62,871 nucleotides of DNA from positions 1 to 62,871 of the IMG/VR virus record IMGVR_UViG_3300046012_000093, one strand, 5' to 3'. The stretch is from a virus. The position numbers and the translations under genes were made by a program. Under the pieces are notes generated by a model, which worked only from the letters and a program-made list of their open reading frames with translations, was not told the DNA's origin and made no database searches. Below, one piece after another: positions 26,446-34,771 of the stretch; positions within the stretch are counted from its first letter, which is position 1, and each line of letters starts with the position of its first letter.

Positions 26446-27403
26446 AGGGATTAGTTCCAAACTCGTGCTCTACGTCACGTCTTCCATTCAATCCTGCTTG
26501 TCGCTGGCTTGCGGCACGAGAGAATAGACCCCGTTCTCCCGATCTACTAGCGTATATAGATTTCCACTCATCAAGAAATAGTCCGACAGATGGACGTTCT
26601 TCATAGACGGCCGAGTTGTTACTGAGGGCTCTTTGGACGTCTTCTTCCCACCACGCACCTTGCTTCGCATCACGCATCCTTTGATCTGATAAATCCGAAA
26701 GAGAAATCATCGCAGAACGACGAACACCGCCGACTACTACTACCTCAGCGATTTTACATAAGATGTCGTGGCATTCTAATGTATTGAGACGACGTCCTGC
26801 GGCTTTTCTAAATGCCGCAACAGTGAATCCAAAGAGTGCGTCAAGGGGGCCAGGTCCACTAGAACGACCTCCAAAAGTCTTAAGTCTTGACCCGGCTGGC
26901 CTGAGGCAACTAAGGTCCCATGAAGGTTCTTGGCCTGCATAAAGAAGCGAGATAAGCTCTCGAAAAGCTCGGCACCATCCTGCCTTACTGTCTTCGACGG
27001 AAATGACAGTTCCGGATTTTTCGAAGTGTTCATTTACGACAGGCAGCCTTTCGACGTACTTACTTTCTACCGAAAAACCTACCCCACTACCATTCATCAA
27101 GATGTGCATCGTCTCGTCGAATGAGCGGGGTGAGTCTATTGGTAGATAAGAACAATTATAGGCACAGCCATGATCACGAGTCAATCCTGGTCCGGCAGAC
27201 ATTAGAATTCTCATCGACGGCATGACTTCTAGATTATAGATAGCCTGTCGAAGTTCATCAAATGGAATATCTTGCCCTTGGAATCTATCTCGAAACCAAT
27301 CAATCGTTCGATCTACAGTTTCATCCCAAGTTTCCCTACGGTTGTATTTGTCGATCCATCGTGAGTACCGACTAAGGTGTATAAATTTCTGGTAGTCGTT
27401 CAA
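26446..27403 (-). CDS. Class II ribonucleotide reductase, exon 1
   Basis: Encodes residues 1-319 and the first base of codon 320. Start is TTG 27403 with GAGGAG 5 bases upstream, overlapping the small upstream gene (TTGA). Conserved blocks: PSMRILMSAGPGLTRDHGC, YNCSYLPIDS, MNGSGVGFSVE, and a nucleotide-binding region with GGVRRSAMI. The pattern is that of monomeric B12-dependent RTPR-like enzymes. It ends EFGTNP before the intron; the in-frame TAA there is removed by splicing. Spliced length 621 residues. Confidence 0.93.
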
Positions 27404-27579
27404 TCGTTCTCCTCATAATTTTTATATCTCCGGAGTCTTCGCTCCGCTTCTTCTTCATGTCTCAGACTCGGAACGATCTGATGACGATACTTAGGGCTTC
27501 TTAAGTCCCTCGCGACGTGGTTCCGACGACGTTGCTCTCGCCTGTCTTTAGGTTGGAGAGACTTGATTCCTTTTACCAT
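27400..27579 (-). CDS. Small very basic protein
   Basis: 59 residues (starts MVKGIKSLQPKDRREQRRRN, ends YKNYEEND), about one third Arg/Lys. Stop TGA overlaps the TTG start of ribonucleotide reductase. The segment HVARDLRSPKYRHQIVPS is of a kind seen in many small phage proteins. Possibly nucleic-acid binding; not tested. Confidence 0.65.
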   Translation of the reverse strand: MVKGIKSLQPKDRREQRRRNHVARDLRSPKYRHQIVPSLRHEEEAERRLRRYKNYEEND

Positions 27580-27826
27580 AATACCAAACTAGATAAAGCC
27601 ATAGAAGATTGACACAGACGATAGACAATCCACCTACGAATGACAAAGGTTGATTCAGGCTCGGATAGTAGAACAGATTCCAGAGACCCCAGAGACTAAA
27701 GAAGACCGTAGGTATCCAGGAGACACCGTCTAACTTCTTGTCTTTCAAGATACGTCTGACGTTCAAGAGGTTGAACAGTCCTGCTCCGAACTCGAAGGTT
27801 CCGTTGACGACGTCATTCAGTTGCAT
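27548..27826 (-). CDS. Small integral membrane protein (PQ-loop-like)
   Basis: 92 residues with three hydrophobic segments (about 10-22, 36-52 and 62-84). The LDGVSWIPTVFFSLWGLWNLF motif recalls half of a PQ-loop/SWEET transporter repeat and recurs in phage membrane proteins of unknown role. Lies between thyX (overlapping ATG) and the small basic gene. Confidence 0.7.
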   Translation of the reverse strand: MQLNDVVNGTFEFGAGLFNLLNVRRILKDKKLDGVSWIPTVFFSLWGLWNLFYYPSLNQPLSFVGGLSIVCVNLLWLYLVWYYGKRNQVSPT

Positions 27827-28455
27827 AGGATTTTCTTCAGGACTGGATATTCCGACAGGACTATCTCTCGTATCTCTTCTGCGATGTCTCGGTGTTCCTT
27901 CTGAGTGTGTTCGTCACAGCGGACTTCCCAGTAATGAATCCAGGAACGTAGAGAACCGTTCATGTACATCCTCGTAGGCGTCAAACCCTCGGGGAGGACG
28001 ACACGGGCGACTTCGGCTGCTATGCCGTTGTCTATCGCATGTCGATAAGCACGACGAGCTACGAAGCTGACTTCGTCTTGGAGACCTTCCCAATCTAGGA
28101 CTGTGTCTTCTTCGTCGCTTGTTTCAGGAAGTCTAGAAGACTGTCGATTTGTCGTCCCTCGAAAGCGACATTGTCGCAAGGGCAGAGGTTCCGAAGTGTC
28201 AACGTCAGCGTACCGTTGAGAGAACTCTTGAAAAGAGAAGCTTCTGTGCCGTAGTATTTGCCTTCCAACGTCTCTCGTCGTATTAATTTCCACACAGGCG
28301 TTAACCATTTCAAATGGAGAGAAGTGTTTGTTATCGAGTAGATATTTGATGAGTCTTTCATAGTCAGGATTGTCTTGATTATTCGAAGACACCCTAGCCA
28401 TGTATGCTATGAGTCCTTCACCGTCAGGTGTCGACCAGACTAGTTTGACTGTCAT
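27817..28455 (-). CDS. thyX: Flavin-dependent thymidylate synthase
   Basis: 212 residues. Carries the ThyX signature as RHRSFSFQEFSQRY (residues about 69-82), and C-terminal helices with RVVLPEGLTPTRMYMNGSLRSW typical of the dUMP/FAD site. Converts dUMP to dTMP using methylenetetrahydrofolate and FADH2, complementing the ribonucleotide reductase. Its start overlaps the end of the upstream gene. Confidence 0.96.
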   Translation of the reverse strand: MTVKLVWSTPDGEGLIAYMARVSSNNQDNPDYERLIKYLLDNKHFSPFEMVNACVEINTTRDVGRQILRHRSFSFQEFSQRYADVDTSEPLPLRQCRFRGTTNRQSSRLPETSDEEDTVLDWEGLQDEVSFVARRAYRHAIDNGIAAEVARVVLPEGLTPTRMYMNGSLRSWIHYWEVRCDEHTQKEHRDIAEEIREIVLSEYPVLKKILCN

Positions 28456-28679
28456 AGGTTGTTCAAGAAATCCCTCAACGCTGTCACTTCTTTAGAATTC
28501 AACGTTATCGAAGAACCCATGATGAAATGGAGGTCTCGCCATAGAGATAAAGAAGGAGGCTGACATTTATTGTCAGTTGTGACGATACTATAGTCAACTA
28601 CAAGATCACCGATACGGATAGACGTTGTCTCTTTGGTCGTTGTCTTAGTCGTAGTCATTTTCTTAGGTTCTTTCGTCAT
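28452..28679 (-). CDS. Conserved hypothetical, 75 residues
   Basis: Thr/Lys-rich N-terminus (KKMTTTKTTTKETTS) then a compact domain ending EVTALRDFLNNL. Linked by ATGA overlaps to both thyX and the DUF5664 gene, so co-translated with nucleotide metabolism genes. No family recognised. Confidence 0.6.
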   Translation of the reverse strand: MTKEPKKMTTTKTTTKETTSIRIGDLVVDYSIVTTDNKCQPPSLSLWRDLHFIMGSSITLNSKEVTALRDFLNNL

Positions 28680-29011
28680 AGCTTTACCCTGTCATCAAAA
28701 GACGTCATCTTTCGTTTCTGATACGTCATCAGAGAGAAAGCACCCCAGGCTACGGATGACATATGGTTCAGTCCGTGTTCTGGGTCGTTGTCTTCACCTC
28801 GGAACCACGCCCAGGCGTGTCGCATCATAGCTCCAAAGATACGGGAGAAAGACAGGCCCTTCTCCCAATTCCTGTCTGCGTACTTTCTCGCACCGAAGGT
28901 GTAGACACGGGCGAGTTCTTCTAGAGCTTCTGGAGGAATCAGATCATATCTGATCTTACCTCCGTCGTCTTTCGTACCCATCTTAGTAGTCAAGTCAATC
29001 TTGTCGTTCAT
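28676..29011 (-). CDS. DUF5664-type dATP/dGTP diphosphohydrolase-like protein
   Basis: 111 residues matching the small helical family annotated as the N-terminal dATP/dGTP diphosphohydrolase domain: GGKIRYDLIPPEALEELARVYTFGARKYADRNWEKG, then HAWAWFRGEDNDPEHGLNHMSSVAW (key residues R26-Y27, E34, Y43, K47, H69, D78, H85). Probably acts in nucleotide pool control beside the HD hydrolase; the substrate is not established. Confidence 0.75.
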   Translation of the reverse strand: MNDKIDLTTKMGTKDDGGKIRYDLIPPEALEELARVYTFGARKYADRNWEKGLSFSRIFGAMMRHAWAWFRGEDNDPEHGLNHMSSVAWGAFSLMTYQKRKMTSFDDRVKL

Positions 29012-29550
29012 GACGTGAGCCTATAGAAGTTCGTCAGCCACTCTTTAGAGGCTTCATTGAACCGTAGAATCTTGACGTCACGACGATCTTCAGGACCACC
29101 CCGGATGATATGGTTTCGTTCCCAGAAGTACTGTTCGGCGTCTGCCTGCTTGACTTCCTTAGGCCACGGATAGATAGCCCCGAACTGTTCTGCAATCGCG
29201 GAAGACACACGGTCTTCTATGACTCGATATTCAGGAATCAGACTCTTCAGTGGGGACGGAACGTCACACATGAAAGCCTCAGAAGCGTCATGGAGGAGAG
29301 CTTCGAGGGGATACTTCTCGCACCTCTCCATGACATGGAGACAATGTTGTGCGACTGAGAAGAACACAGGAGATTGTCCTGCAAATCGACACGCATGGGA
29401 TAGTCCGATTGCGATGTCTTCAGGACTGAAGTCCTTCGGATCAGAGAAGATCAGATACCTTCCACTGACTGTCCTGATATGTGGATCGGCTTCAAGAGGT
29501 TGATCGATTGCCGTTCCGTCGTCGTCAAATAGACGTGATAGATTATTCAA
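29008..29550 (-). CDS. HD-domain phosphohydrolase (YfbR/DatZ-like)
   Basis: 180 residues from TTG 29550, overlapping the upstream stop (TTGA). Metal ligands: SVAQHCLH (His in helix), LLHDASEAF (HD pair), and a distal Asp in KQADAEQYF. The arrangement GLSHACRFAGQ...FSVAQH fits deoxynucleotide phosphohydrolases of the YfbR/DatZ group. It could remove unwanted dNTPs or dNMPs; no purZ gene accompanies it, so a 2-aminoadenine genome is not indicated. Confidence 0.85.
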   Translation of the reverse strand: MNNLSRLFDDDGTAIDQPLEADPHIRTVSGRYLIFSDPKDFSPEDIAIGLSHACRFAGQSPVFFSVAQHCLHVMERCEKYPLEALLHDASEAFMCDVPSPLKSLIPEYRVIEDRVSSAIAEQFGAIYPWPKEVKQADAEQYFWERNHIIRGGPEDRRDVKILRFNEASKEWLTNFYRLTS

Positions 29551-29705
29551 TTCTTATCCCAAGTTCTAATGATGAAAGTTGGCCGTTCTTTGAGTTTTGA
29601 ACACTCCTCACAACGAAACAACTGTTTCAGTTCTCGATAGTTATATGTATAACCGATAATCTTGACCCAATACTCTTTCTCTAGTTTCCACTTATGGAAG
29701 TGCAT
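29547..29705 (-). CDS. Small CxxC protein
   Basis: 52 residues (starts MHFHKWKLEKEYWVKI, ends FIIRTWDKN) with one CEEC motif. Its stop overlaps the TTG start of the HD gene; its ATG overlaps the end of the upstream gene. Phage-like codon use and tight overlaps support it. Confidence 0.6.
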   Translation of the reverse strand: MHFHKWKLEKEYWVKIIGYTYNYRELKQLFRCEECSKLKERPTFIIRTWDKN

Positions 29706-29859
29706 CTAGATTCTCAAGGAGTTCTTTGTTGTTGATCCACTTGTATTCGAATGCGTCTAGAATTTCGAAAGCAGTCAGACCTAGAATTTCACACAATTCT
29801 TCTGCTGTGTATCTCAGTTCAATCTTTTCCATCAATGCATAAGTCCGGTCGTATTCCAT
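29692..29859 (-). CDS. Small helical protein, HTH-like
   Basis: 55 residues from ATG 29859 (MEYDRTYALMEKIELRYTAE), overlapping the exonuclease stop (TGATG). The segment AEELCEILGLTAFEILDAF looks like a helix-turn-helix, as in short regulators found beside replication genes in T7-like phages. A longer reading from 29976 is unlikely because it would lie inside the exonuclease. Confidence 0.65.
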   Translation of the reverse strand: MEYDRTYALMEKIELRYTAEELCEILGLTAFEILDAFEYKWINNKELLENLDALP

Positions 29860-30563
29860 CAGACTTTGGCTCTCTTGCCAGTCGACCAAGAATGACAGAC
29901 TTGGCACTGAAGACGTTGGACCTTGAAGTACTTCGTCCTCCGATAGCCCCGTTGTTGGACATGGTCTGATCCACAAGAACCACAGAGACCCTTGTTGTCT
30001 CCGAGATGTGGGTGGTCAAGAATATAAGGCTGAATCTTCTTATAGAGTGCAGCCGTGACCTTGACGTCTTTGATACAGTACCGCTGCATCCTCTTCTGGG
30101 CTGCTTGATTCCCTTCGAGTACAGATCGCCAGAGATTGAACCCTTCATGCTTCATCTTCGATCCGACTTCAAGAAGTGGTGCGATGTAAGCGAGTCGGTT
30201 CATGACGAAGCCGAGCCCCTTGACTGTCTTGATCAGATCGATAGATGTCGGAGGGGCGAAAGGTGGGATGCCCTCTAGGAGAAGGTGTCCCTTGATCTTA
30301 GGAAGATCATACTTGTTAGAGTTGTACCCGATGACGGCGTCTGCCTCGTCGAGGAGTTCTCGTAGAGCCAGAGCCATCGTATGCTTACCATGTTCCCATT
30401 CTGAATAGAAGATGTAATCCTTCGATCCGATCCAATGGGCACAAAAACATAATAGACCACCAGGATCGATCAGTTGGGCCGGAGAAATGTTCTCGTCCCA
30501 CATCCGCCAGACATAGGCGACAGCAGGCGACCATTCAATGTCTATAACGAGGAGCTTACTCAA
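29859..30563 (-). CDS. DnaQ-like 3'-5' exonuclease with C-terminal zinc ribbon
   Basis: 234 residues. RNase H-fold exonuclease motifs: LVIDIEW (Asp-Glu at 7 and 9), GYNSNKYDLP (Asp about 83), and YCIKDV (Asp about 162). The last 45 residues hold two pairs of Cys, CGSCG and CQVCHSW, forming a zinc ribbon. Likely degrades host DNA or trims recombination intermediates. Confidence 0.88.
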   Translation of the reverse strand: MSKLLVIDIEWSPAVAYVWRMWDENISPAQLIDPGGLLCFCAHWIGSKDYIFYSEWEHGKHTMALALRELLDEADAVIGYNSNKYDLPKIKGHLLLEGIPPFAPPTSIDLIKTVKGLGFVMNRLAYIAPLLEVGSKMKHEGFNLWRSVLEGNQAAQKRMQRYCIKDVKVTAALYKKIQPYILDHPHLGDNKGLCGSCGSDHVQQRGYRRTKYFKVQRLQCQVCHSWSTGKRAKV

Positions 30564-30791
30564 TCAGATATCCTCGATGACACGACCGTGCTCAGACTGG
30601 AGAGCCCCGATGACATCGATGTCTTCTTCGTCGAAGAACCCTTGTTCACGGGCTAGGTCACAGGCGTAGTCATAGCCGTCCCAGTTGTCGACACCGGCTT
30701 CTTCGAGATACTCTAGCCATTCGGCCCTGACGAGCAGGTTGTTATACTCTTCGGCTGAGATAGTTACAGTTTCTTGTTCTTGATTTTCCAT
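30564..30791 (-). CDS. Small acidic protein
   Basis: 75 residues from ATG 30791 (MENQEQETVTISAEEYNNLL), strongly acidic. A short EYNNLLVRAEWLEYLEEAGVDNW segment is helical. Sits between the exonuclease and another small gene. Acidic phage proteins of this size often bind host proteins as DNA mimics, but nothing here shows that. Confidence 0.6.
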   Translation of the reverse strand: MENQEQETVTISAEEYNNLLVRAEWLEYLEEAGVDNWDGYDYACDLAREQGFFDEEDIDVIGALQSEHGRVIEDI

Positions 30792-30792
30792 A

Positions 30793-31137
30793 TCAGTTCT
30801 CAAATGCTTTCAACAGTTCTAGAGCTTCATCTGCATCCCCTAGGATCAACTGATCCAGAAGATTTTGGTATCCAAGTCGAAGTTCTTCTAATTCCTTGTC
30901 AAGTCTAACGGTGTCTTGTTGTGACATATCGCTGAAGACGACATATTGATACCAATAGTGAGAGTTTTGGTCGTCTCGTCCGCGATTATTAATAGAGAAG
31001 CGACCATTTTCGAGAGCTTGTAGTCGTTCTCCACAAGTCATCGGAGTGATCTTGTACTTGTCATTGACGGCAGTACGTCTCTTACTATAGATCGCAGTAG
31101 CTCGTTCACGAGCATACTTCAATTGTGTTCCGTTCAC
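30793..31137 (-). CDS. Conserved hypothetical, 114 residues
   Basis: Basic N-terminal helix (QLKYARERATAIYSKRR), aromatic centre (HYWYQYVVFS) and acidic C-terminal helices (ELRLGYQNLLDQLILGD). Overlaps the upstream gene by 4 bases. No family recognised. Confidence 0.65.
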   Translation of the reverse strand: MNGTQLKYARERATAIYSKRRTAVNDKYKITPMTCGERLQALENGRFSINNRGRDDQNSHYWYQYVVFSDMSQQDTVRLDKELEELRLGYQNLLDQLILGDADEALELLKAFEN

Positions 31138-31322
31138 TTTACCACCCTCACAATAGTAGGATTATTTGGATTCTTTTCTGGATTAAACTTATATAAATCT
31201 GCCAGAGCACTTTTTTCTTTGGAGTATGATCCTATATTTGAATCTCTCCATTCGTCTTGACGAAGACCCTCGACTTGAAGATAGAATCTTCCGTCTGACT
31301 TTTCTACTACACGATAGTTCAT
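31134..31322 (-). CDS. Small hypothetical, 62 residues
   Basis: Starts at ATG 31322 (MNYRVVEKSDGRFYLQVEG), overlapping the phosphoesterase stop as ATGA. Short beta-strand pattern followed by a helix and ends IVRVVK. Unknown function. Confidence 0.6.
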   Translation of the reverse strand: MNYRVVEKSDGRFYLQVEGLRQDEWRDSNIGSYSKEKSALADLYKFNPEKNPNNPTIVRVVK

Positions 31323-32029
31323 GGATTGATCTCGATAGTCAGTGGTTTCCAATCAGGATTCTCACGAGGATAACCACGAGGATTACAGACGGTCCTTACA
31401 CCGTCGACGATTTGATCGGCTGGCGCATGGGTATGTCCGTGGTTCCAGACGAGAATGGTGTCGTGGAATTCTTTCCGGAGGTTTGCCATACGTGGATTCA
31501 TGTACCAGACGTTTGAGAAATGACCGTCGAAATCTTTGTTCAACGTGTCTTCAGACGGTGCTGTATGAGTAGTAATGACTACCTTCTGATTGGCCTGTCG
31601 TGCGAACAGGAGTTGGTCATAGACGAACATCGCGTCTAGTTCAGCCTGAGTGTTGACATCTTCAGAAGGACCGACTAAGCCTCCGTCTGTCATGTAACCA
31701 GCCCAGAGACCCTCATCTTCGACGTAGTACCATCCGTTGACCTGGATGAACCGCAATCCGTCGATGTCTACGACACTTGGGAATTCCGAATTGAACCTCT
31801 CTGTCGTCTCTCTGATCGAACGTCCTTTATTCTTGTTCGAATAGTGTTCATGATTACCGTCACAGGCTATCACGACATGTCCAGAGCGTCTGAGCTTGTT
31901 CATGTACTTCAGACCTGCAAGACCATTAGCAGAGTCACCGGCGACTACGACGACATCTTCATAAGCTTCGACAGGGATATGTACCTGTGGATGATCTAAA
32001 TGAAGATCGGACACGAGTGAGTACTTCAC
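31319..32029 (-). CDS. Calcineurin-like metallophosphoesterase
   Basis: 236 residues from GTG 32029, which overlaps the stop of the upstream HNH gene (GTGA). Metal-binding motifs in order: SDLHLD, VVAGDSANG, CDGNHEHY, ITTHTAPS and NHGHTH, complete for the family. A longer reading from 32074 would overlap the HNH coding region. Could act on nucleotides, cyclic nucleotides or phosphorylated DNA ends; the substrate is not predictable. Confidence 0.9.
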   Translation of the reverse strand: MKYSLVSDLHLDHPQVHIPVEAYEDVVVVAGDSANGLAGLKYMNKLRRSGHVVIACDGNHEHYSNKNKGRSIRETTERFNSEFPSVVDIDGLRFIQVNGWYYVEDEGLWAGYMTDGGLVGPSEDVNTQAELDAMFVYDQLLFARQANQKVVITTHTAPSEDTLNKDFDGHFSNVWYMNPRMANLRKEFHDTILVWNHGHTHAPADQIVDGVRTVCNPRGYPRENPDWKPLTIEINP

Positions 32030-32508
32030 TTCTTTTTCTTTCGTTTCTTGGGTTTCTTCTTCGGGACGAACCATCCCGTATGTGGACCGTCGATGTAATC
32101 AGCTACCTTACGAAGCAATATCGGATCAGTATGTTTTCCAACAACTCTATGATTATGATATGAACATAGAATGCCCCGAATCTCACCAACATTAGAACCC
32201 GAATGAATATGGTCTACGGCTAGATTTTTACCTTCTTGTTCTGGTGTTTTACCACAGATAGCACAACCACCACCTTGTCGTTGAAGAAGTTCATCATATT
32301 GATTTTGCGTAATACCGTAACGATTTAACAGATAATAATTTCTTGTCGCAATCATTTCTCTCCAACGTTTCTTATGTCCTTGTCTTTCAGGACTTTTCTC
32401 TATACTTCGACCACAACAATACTTAGAACAAAATCGTTGAAAAGCTCGATAGGCTTGAAATTCTATACCACACTCTTCACAAATTTTATGAATATTTTGA
32501 GATTTCAA
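32026..32508 (-). CDS. HNH endonuclease, endonuclease VII-like (free-standing)
   Basis: 160 residues from TTG 32508 (TTGA overlap with the exonuclease stop). N-terminal zinc knuckle CEECG...FCSKYC, then the endonuclease VII fold: YGITQNQYDELLQRQGGGC, AICGK, AVDHIHSG and GILCSYHNH. C-terminus is Lys-rich. AT-rich compared with neighbours and fitted exactly between two genes with minimal overlaps. Most likely a free-standing homing endonuclease; a junction-resolving role is the alternative. Confidence 0.85.
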   Translation of the reverse strand: MKSQNIHKICEECGIEFQAYRAFQRFCSKYCCGRSIEKSPERQGHKKRWREMIATRNYYLLNRYGITQNQYDELLQRQGGGCAICGKTPEQEGKNLAVDHIHSGSNVGEIRGILCSYHNHRVVGKHTDPILLRKVADYIDGPHTGWFVPKKKPKKRKKKK

Positions 32509-33326
32509 GATCGGGTCTCAAAGACGTCCGGTTCACGGATAATTCTCGTCATGTACCTAGGACCAGTTGAATACTGAAATACACGGAGATTATCCCAACA
32601 GACGAATTTGTGGTTGCAGTAACTGCACCCTACTCCGAGTTTACGATTTCCAGATTTTCCATCTGGTTCATCTGAATAACAACGTTCAGGAGGTGTCTCT
32701 TGTGCTACGACTTTCTTGAGGTGTTCAATCCGAGATTTGACATCAGGGAGGTCTTTCTTGTCCTTGATGAACAACGCTATGTGTCCGAGCTGTTTGTCAA
32801 TAACTAAAAGACCCCCACGTCCAGTCTCTGTGCCCTCTACATAACCAGACACCTGATAAGAATAAGAGAACAAACCAGGAGTAAGCTTATCAGAAAAGTT
32901 CTTAAAGGATTGGCTTGAAGCAGATTTACAATCGACCAACACGCCATCAACAGTACAATCAATACTGCCTCTGATACCGTCAACGACGATTTCTTTTTGT
33001 CGATCAAAAACATCGTGCCCTGCTTCTACCGCGAGGAAGAGGAGGAGTTCTTCGAGGATGTCTCCGAACAGAAATTTGATCTTAGCGGAGGGTGGAAGAT
33101 CGTCCGTTGATTCAGTCCTGATCTCGTACCAGAGTTGTCGGTCTGGCTTGTCGAGGTTGGACATTCTAAGAGAGCCCTTCCCGGACCTGACCTCAGAGAG
33201 CCGTCGCCCAACCATGTCAGATATCCCTCTTCCGAGGATTTCGAGATTTGCTTCGTCACAGACATGAGGTTCCTTTCCAAAGAGAGCATAAATATCTTGC
33301 GTCAGAGTTTCAATCGTCTTAACCAA
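32505..33326 (-). CDS. RecB/Cas4-like PD-(D/E)XK exonuclease
   Basis: 273 residues from TTG 33326. The nuclease core is GSIDCTVDGVLVDCKSAS (Asp, then Asp-x-Lys), preceded by a helical region FLFGDILEELLLFLAVEAGHDV. C-terminal Cys residues (CYSD, GVGCSYCNHKFVCW) suggest an iron-sulfur or zinc site as in Cas4/AddB-type nucleases. Such enzymes act in phage recombination and replication. Its start overlaps 25 bases of the upstream HNH gene. Confidence 0.87.
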   Translation of the reverse strand: MVKTIETLTQDIYALFGKEPHVCDEANLEILGRGISDMVGRRLSEVRSGKGSLRMSNLDKPDRQLWYEIRTESTDDLPPSAKIKFLFGDILEELLLFLAVEAGHDVFDRQKEIVVDGIRGSIDCTVDGVLVDCKSASSQSFKNFSDKLTPGLFSYSYQVSGYVEGTETGRGGLLVIDKQLGHIALFIKDKKDLPDVKSRIEHLKKVVAQETPPERCYSDEPDGKSGNRKLGVGCSYCNHKFVCWDNLRVFQYSTGPRYMTRIIREPDVFETRS

Positions 33327-33748
33327 CTACAGACCTTTTCTAATTCTTCTAAAGAAGCGTCGTTCTTTATTCTATTAGCTTTCATAGAAATAACTGCGAC
33401 GTTATCCTTAGTATATCCTTTTGATGGATCAATTTTATCTATAGAGGGGCTATTATCTTTATTAGAAATGTTATAGTTTATTTGTAATGGAATTCCTAAC
33501 ACAGGACATTTATCAGGAATCTGTAAATCATCTTCTGTCAAATCAAAAGACCATCCCCTCTTTTTTGATGCATATCTTTTTTGACTGACTTGTGATCTAG
33601 CCCAATTACTACGATAAGCTCTCTGTGTATATGTCAATCCTGATCCAGTTGAACAAAATGCACAATACCAATATCTTTTATTTTGTGCTACAAACTGAAG
33701 TTTACAAGAGCGACAGATACGATTTTGTGTAGGAGCCTTAGGCGTCAT
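33302..33748 (-). CDS. HNH-type endonuclease (free-standing)
   Basis: 148 residues. N-terminal Cys pairs CRSC and CAFC form a zinc site; the C-terminal half SPSIDKIDPSKGYTKDNV-type segment with VISMKANRIKND matches a well-known phage HNH family in which Asp-Lys-Ile-Asp replaces the classic His. AT-rich, unlike flanking genes. It overlaps the start of the nuclease gene and probably spread as a homing endonuclease. Confidence 0.8.
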   Translation of the reverse strand: MTPKAPTQNRICRSCKLQFVAQNKRYWYCAFCSTGSGLTYTQRAYRSNWARSQVSQKRYASKKRGWSFDLTEDDLQIPDKCPVLGIPLQINYNISNKDNSPSIDKIDPSKGYTKDNVAVISMKANRIKNDASLEELEKVCSWLRRLKL

Positions 33749-33753
33749 AAATG

Positions 33754-33966
33754 TCAGACAACGTCAAAAGCCCCTGTATCTTCGACGATCTCGAAACTGT
33801 CTTCGATTGGAGATTCTACGAGGACCTGTTCAGTCACGAGATATCTCTCGTAATGCTTCTCGGAGAAGAGCCTCTTGGCATGTGCTTCGTTGTCTGCGAG
33901 GACTTGTGCAGACACAGTCCTTATACCTTGGACTTCAGTCTTAAATCTGATTTTGTAATGTCTCAT
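33754..33966 (-). CDS. Small hypothetical, 70 residues
   Basis: Starts at ATG 33966 (MRHYKIRFKTEVQGIRTVS) with AGAGG upstream. Alternating strand-helix pattern, acidic end. Lies just before the HNH gene. No family recognised. Confidence 0.6.
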   Translation of the reverse strand: MRHYKIRFKTEVQGIRTVSAQVLADNEAHAKRLFSEKHYERYLVTEQVLVESPIEDSFEIVEDTGAFDVV

Positions 33967-34096
33967 TATGCCTCTAAGAATAAAATTGGGGACACCTGAC
34001 AAGTCCTACGTCTGCAATTCGTCTGCTTATATGGGAAAGTAGGAAAATCATATAATTGACTCTGAGGTGTGTGCCTACTTGACAACCCCAATTCTT

Positions 34097-34273
34097 CTAG
34101 TTAATCACGACCTGTGGGGGACCGTTGATGATGAAGTTATAGAAGACAGCAGCAGCGTTAGTGATCTCAGGAACAGTCTTGAGTACGCCGTTCTCTCCAG
34201 AGAGACCAATGGCCCAATTCAGCGCCGTATAACGACGTTGAGCTTCTTCATACACTACTTGATTTTCTTCCAT
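34097..34273 (-). CDS. Small hypothetical after SSB
   Basis: 58 residues (starts MEENQVVYEEAQRRYTALN, ends GPPQVVIN), coupled to the SSB-like gene by TAATG. Helical; small proteins with a similar EAQ...ALN helix often follow single-strand-binding genes in podoviruses. The 94 bases between its stop and the next gene show no further feature. Confidence 0.65.
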   Translation of the reverse strand: MEENQVVYEEAQRRYTALNWAIGLSGENGVLKTVPEITNAAAVFYNFIINGPPQVVIN

Positions 34274-34746
34274 TAAGCTACCTCTTCTAGTCCTTCAGGT
34301 TCATCCCAAGCTTCTTGTTTAGTCTCGGCTTGGTTCTTTACAGGGAAATCTTCTTCACGTCCGGCGTATTCGACTAGGTCCCAGACTTGAATCTTGTTGA
34401 CCCAGACAGACGTGTTCTTGAACTTGTTCTCGAAGATAGACAACGAGACGTTCAGAGTACTGCCGTTACCGATCTTGTCACGACCCCAGGGTTGACCATG
34501 ATGGTCGATGATTTCGATGGGGGCGTTTCGTTCACCCTTACCGTTCAGTTCCTTCCGACGTAGACGGATAAAAGTCTCACCGTCCTTCGTCTGCTTGAAC
34601 GTCCCGGTGAAACCGGCCTTCGTAAGAGCTTCTTGGGTCTTCTTGTCGACGACTAGATCGACCGTCCATTCGTTATATGTGTTGCCATATCCGGCTACGG
34701 GCGAGCCAGTAATTTTCGCCCAAAGACTCTTGCCTTGAATTAGCAT
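34273..34746 (-). CDS. Single-stranded DNA-binding protein-like
   Basis: 157 residues. Beta-rich OB-fold-like body (SLWAKITGSPVAGYGNTYNEW, then VDLVVDKKTQ) and an acidic C-terminal tail (WDEPEGLEEVA), the layout of T7 gp2.5-type SSBs that recruit polymerase and helicase. Position next to PolA supports this. Sequence identity to known SSBs not established. Confidence 0.75.
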   Translation of the reverse strand: MLIQGKSLWAKITGSPVAGYGNTYNEWTVDLVVDKKTQEALTKAGFTGTFKQTKDGETFIRLRRKELNGKGERNAPIEIIDHHGQPWGRDKIGNGSTLNVSLSIFENKFKNTSVWVNKIQVWDLVEYAGREEDFPVKNQAETKQEAWDEPEGLEEVA

Positions 34747-34771
34747 TGTTTTTCCTTGGTTACTTACTTAA

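Noticed and set aside
28676-29550. 2-aminoadenine (Z) genome suggested by DatZ-like HD protein
   Set aside because: No purZ-like adenylosuccinate synthetase was found, and the HD and DUF5664 families also occur in ordinary phages.
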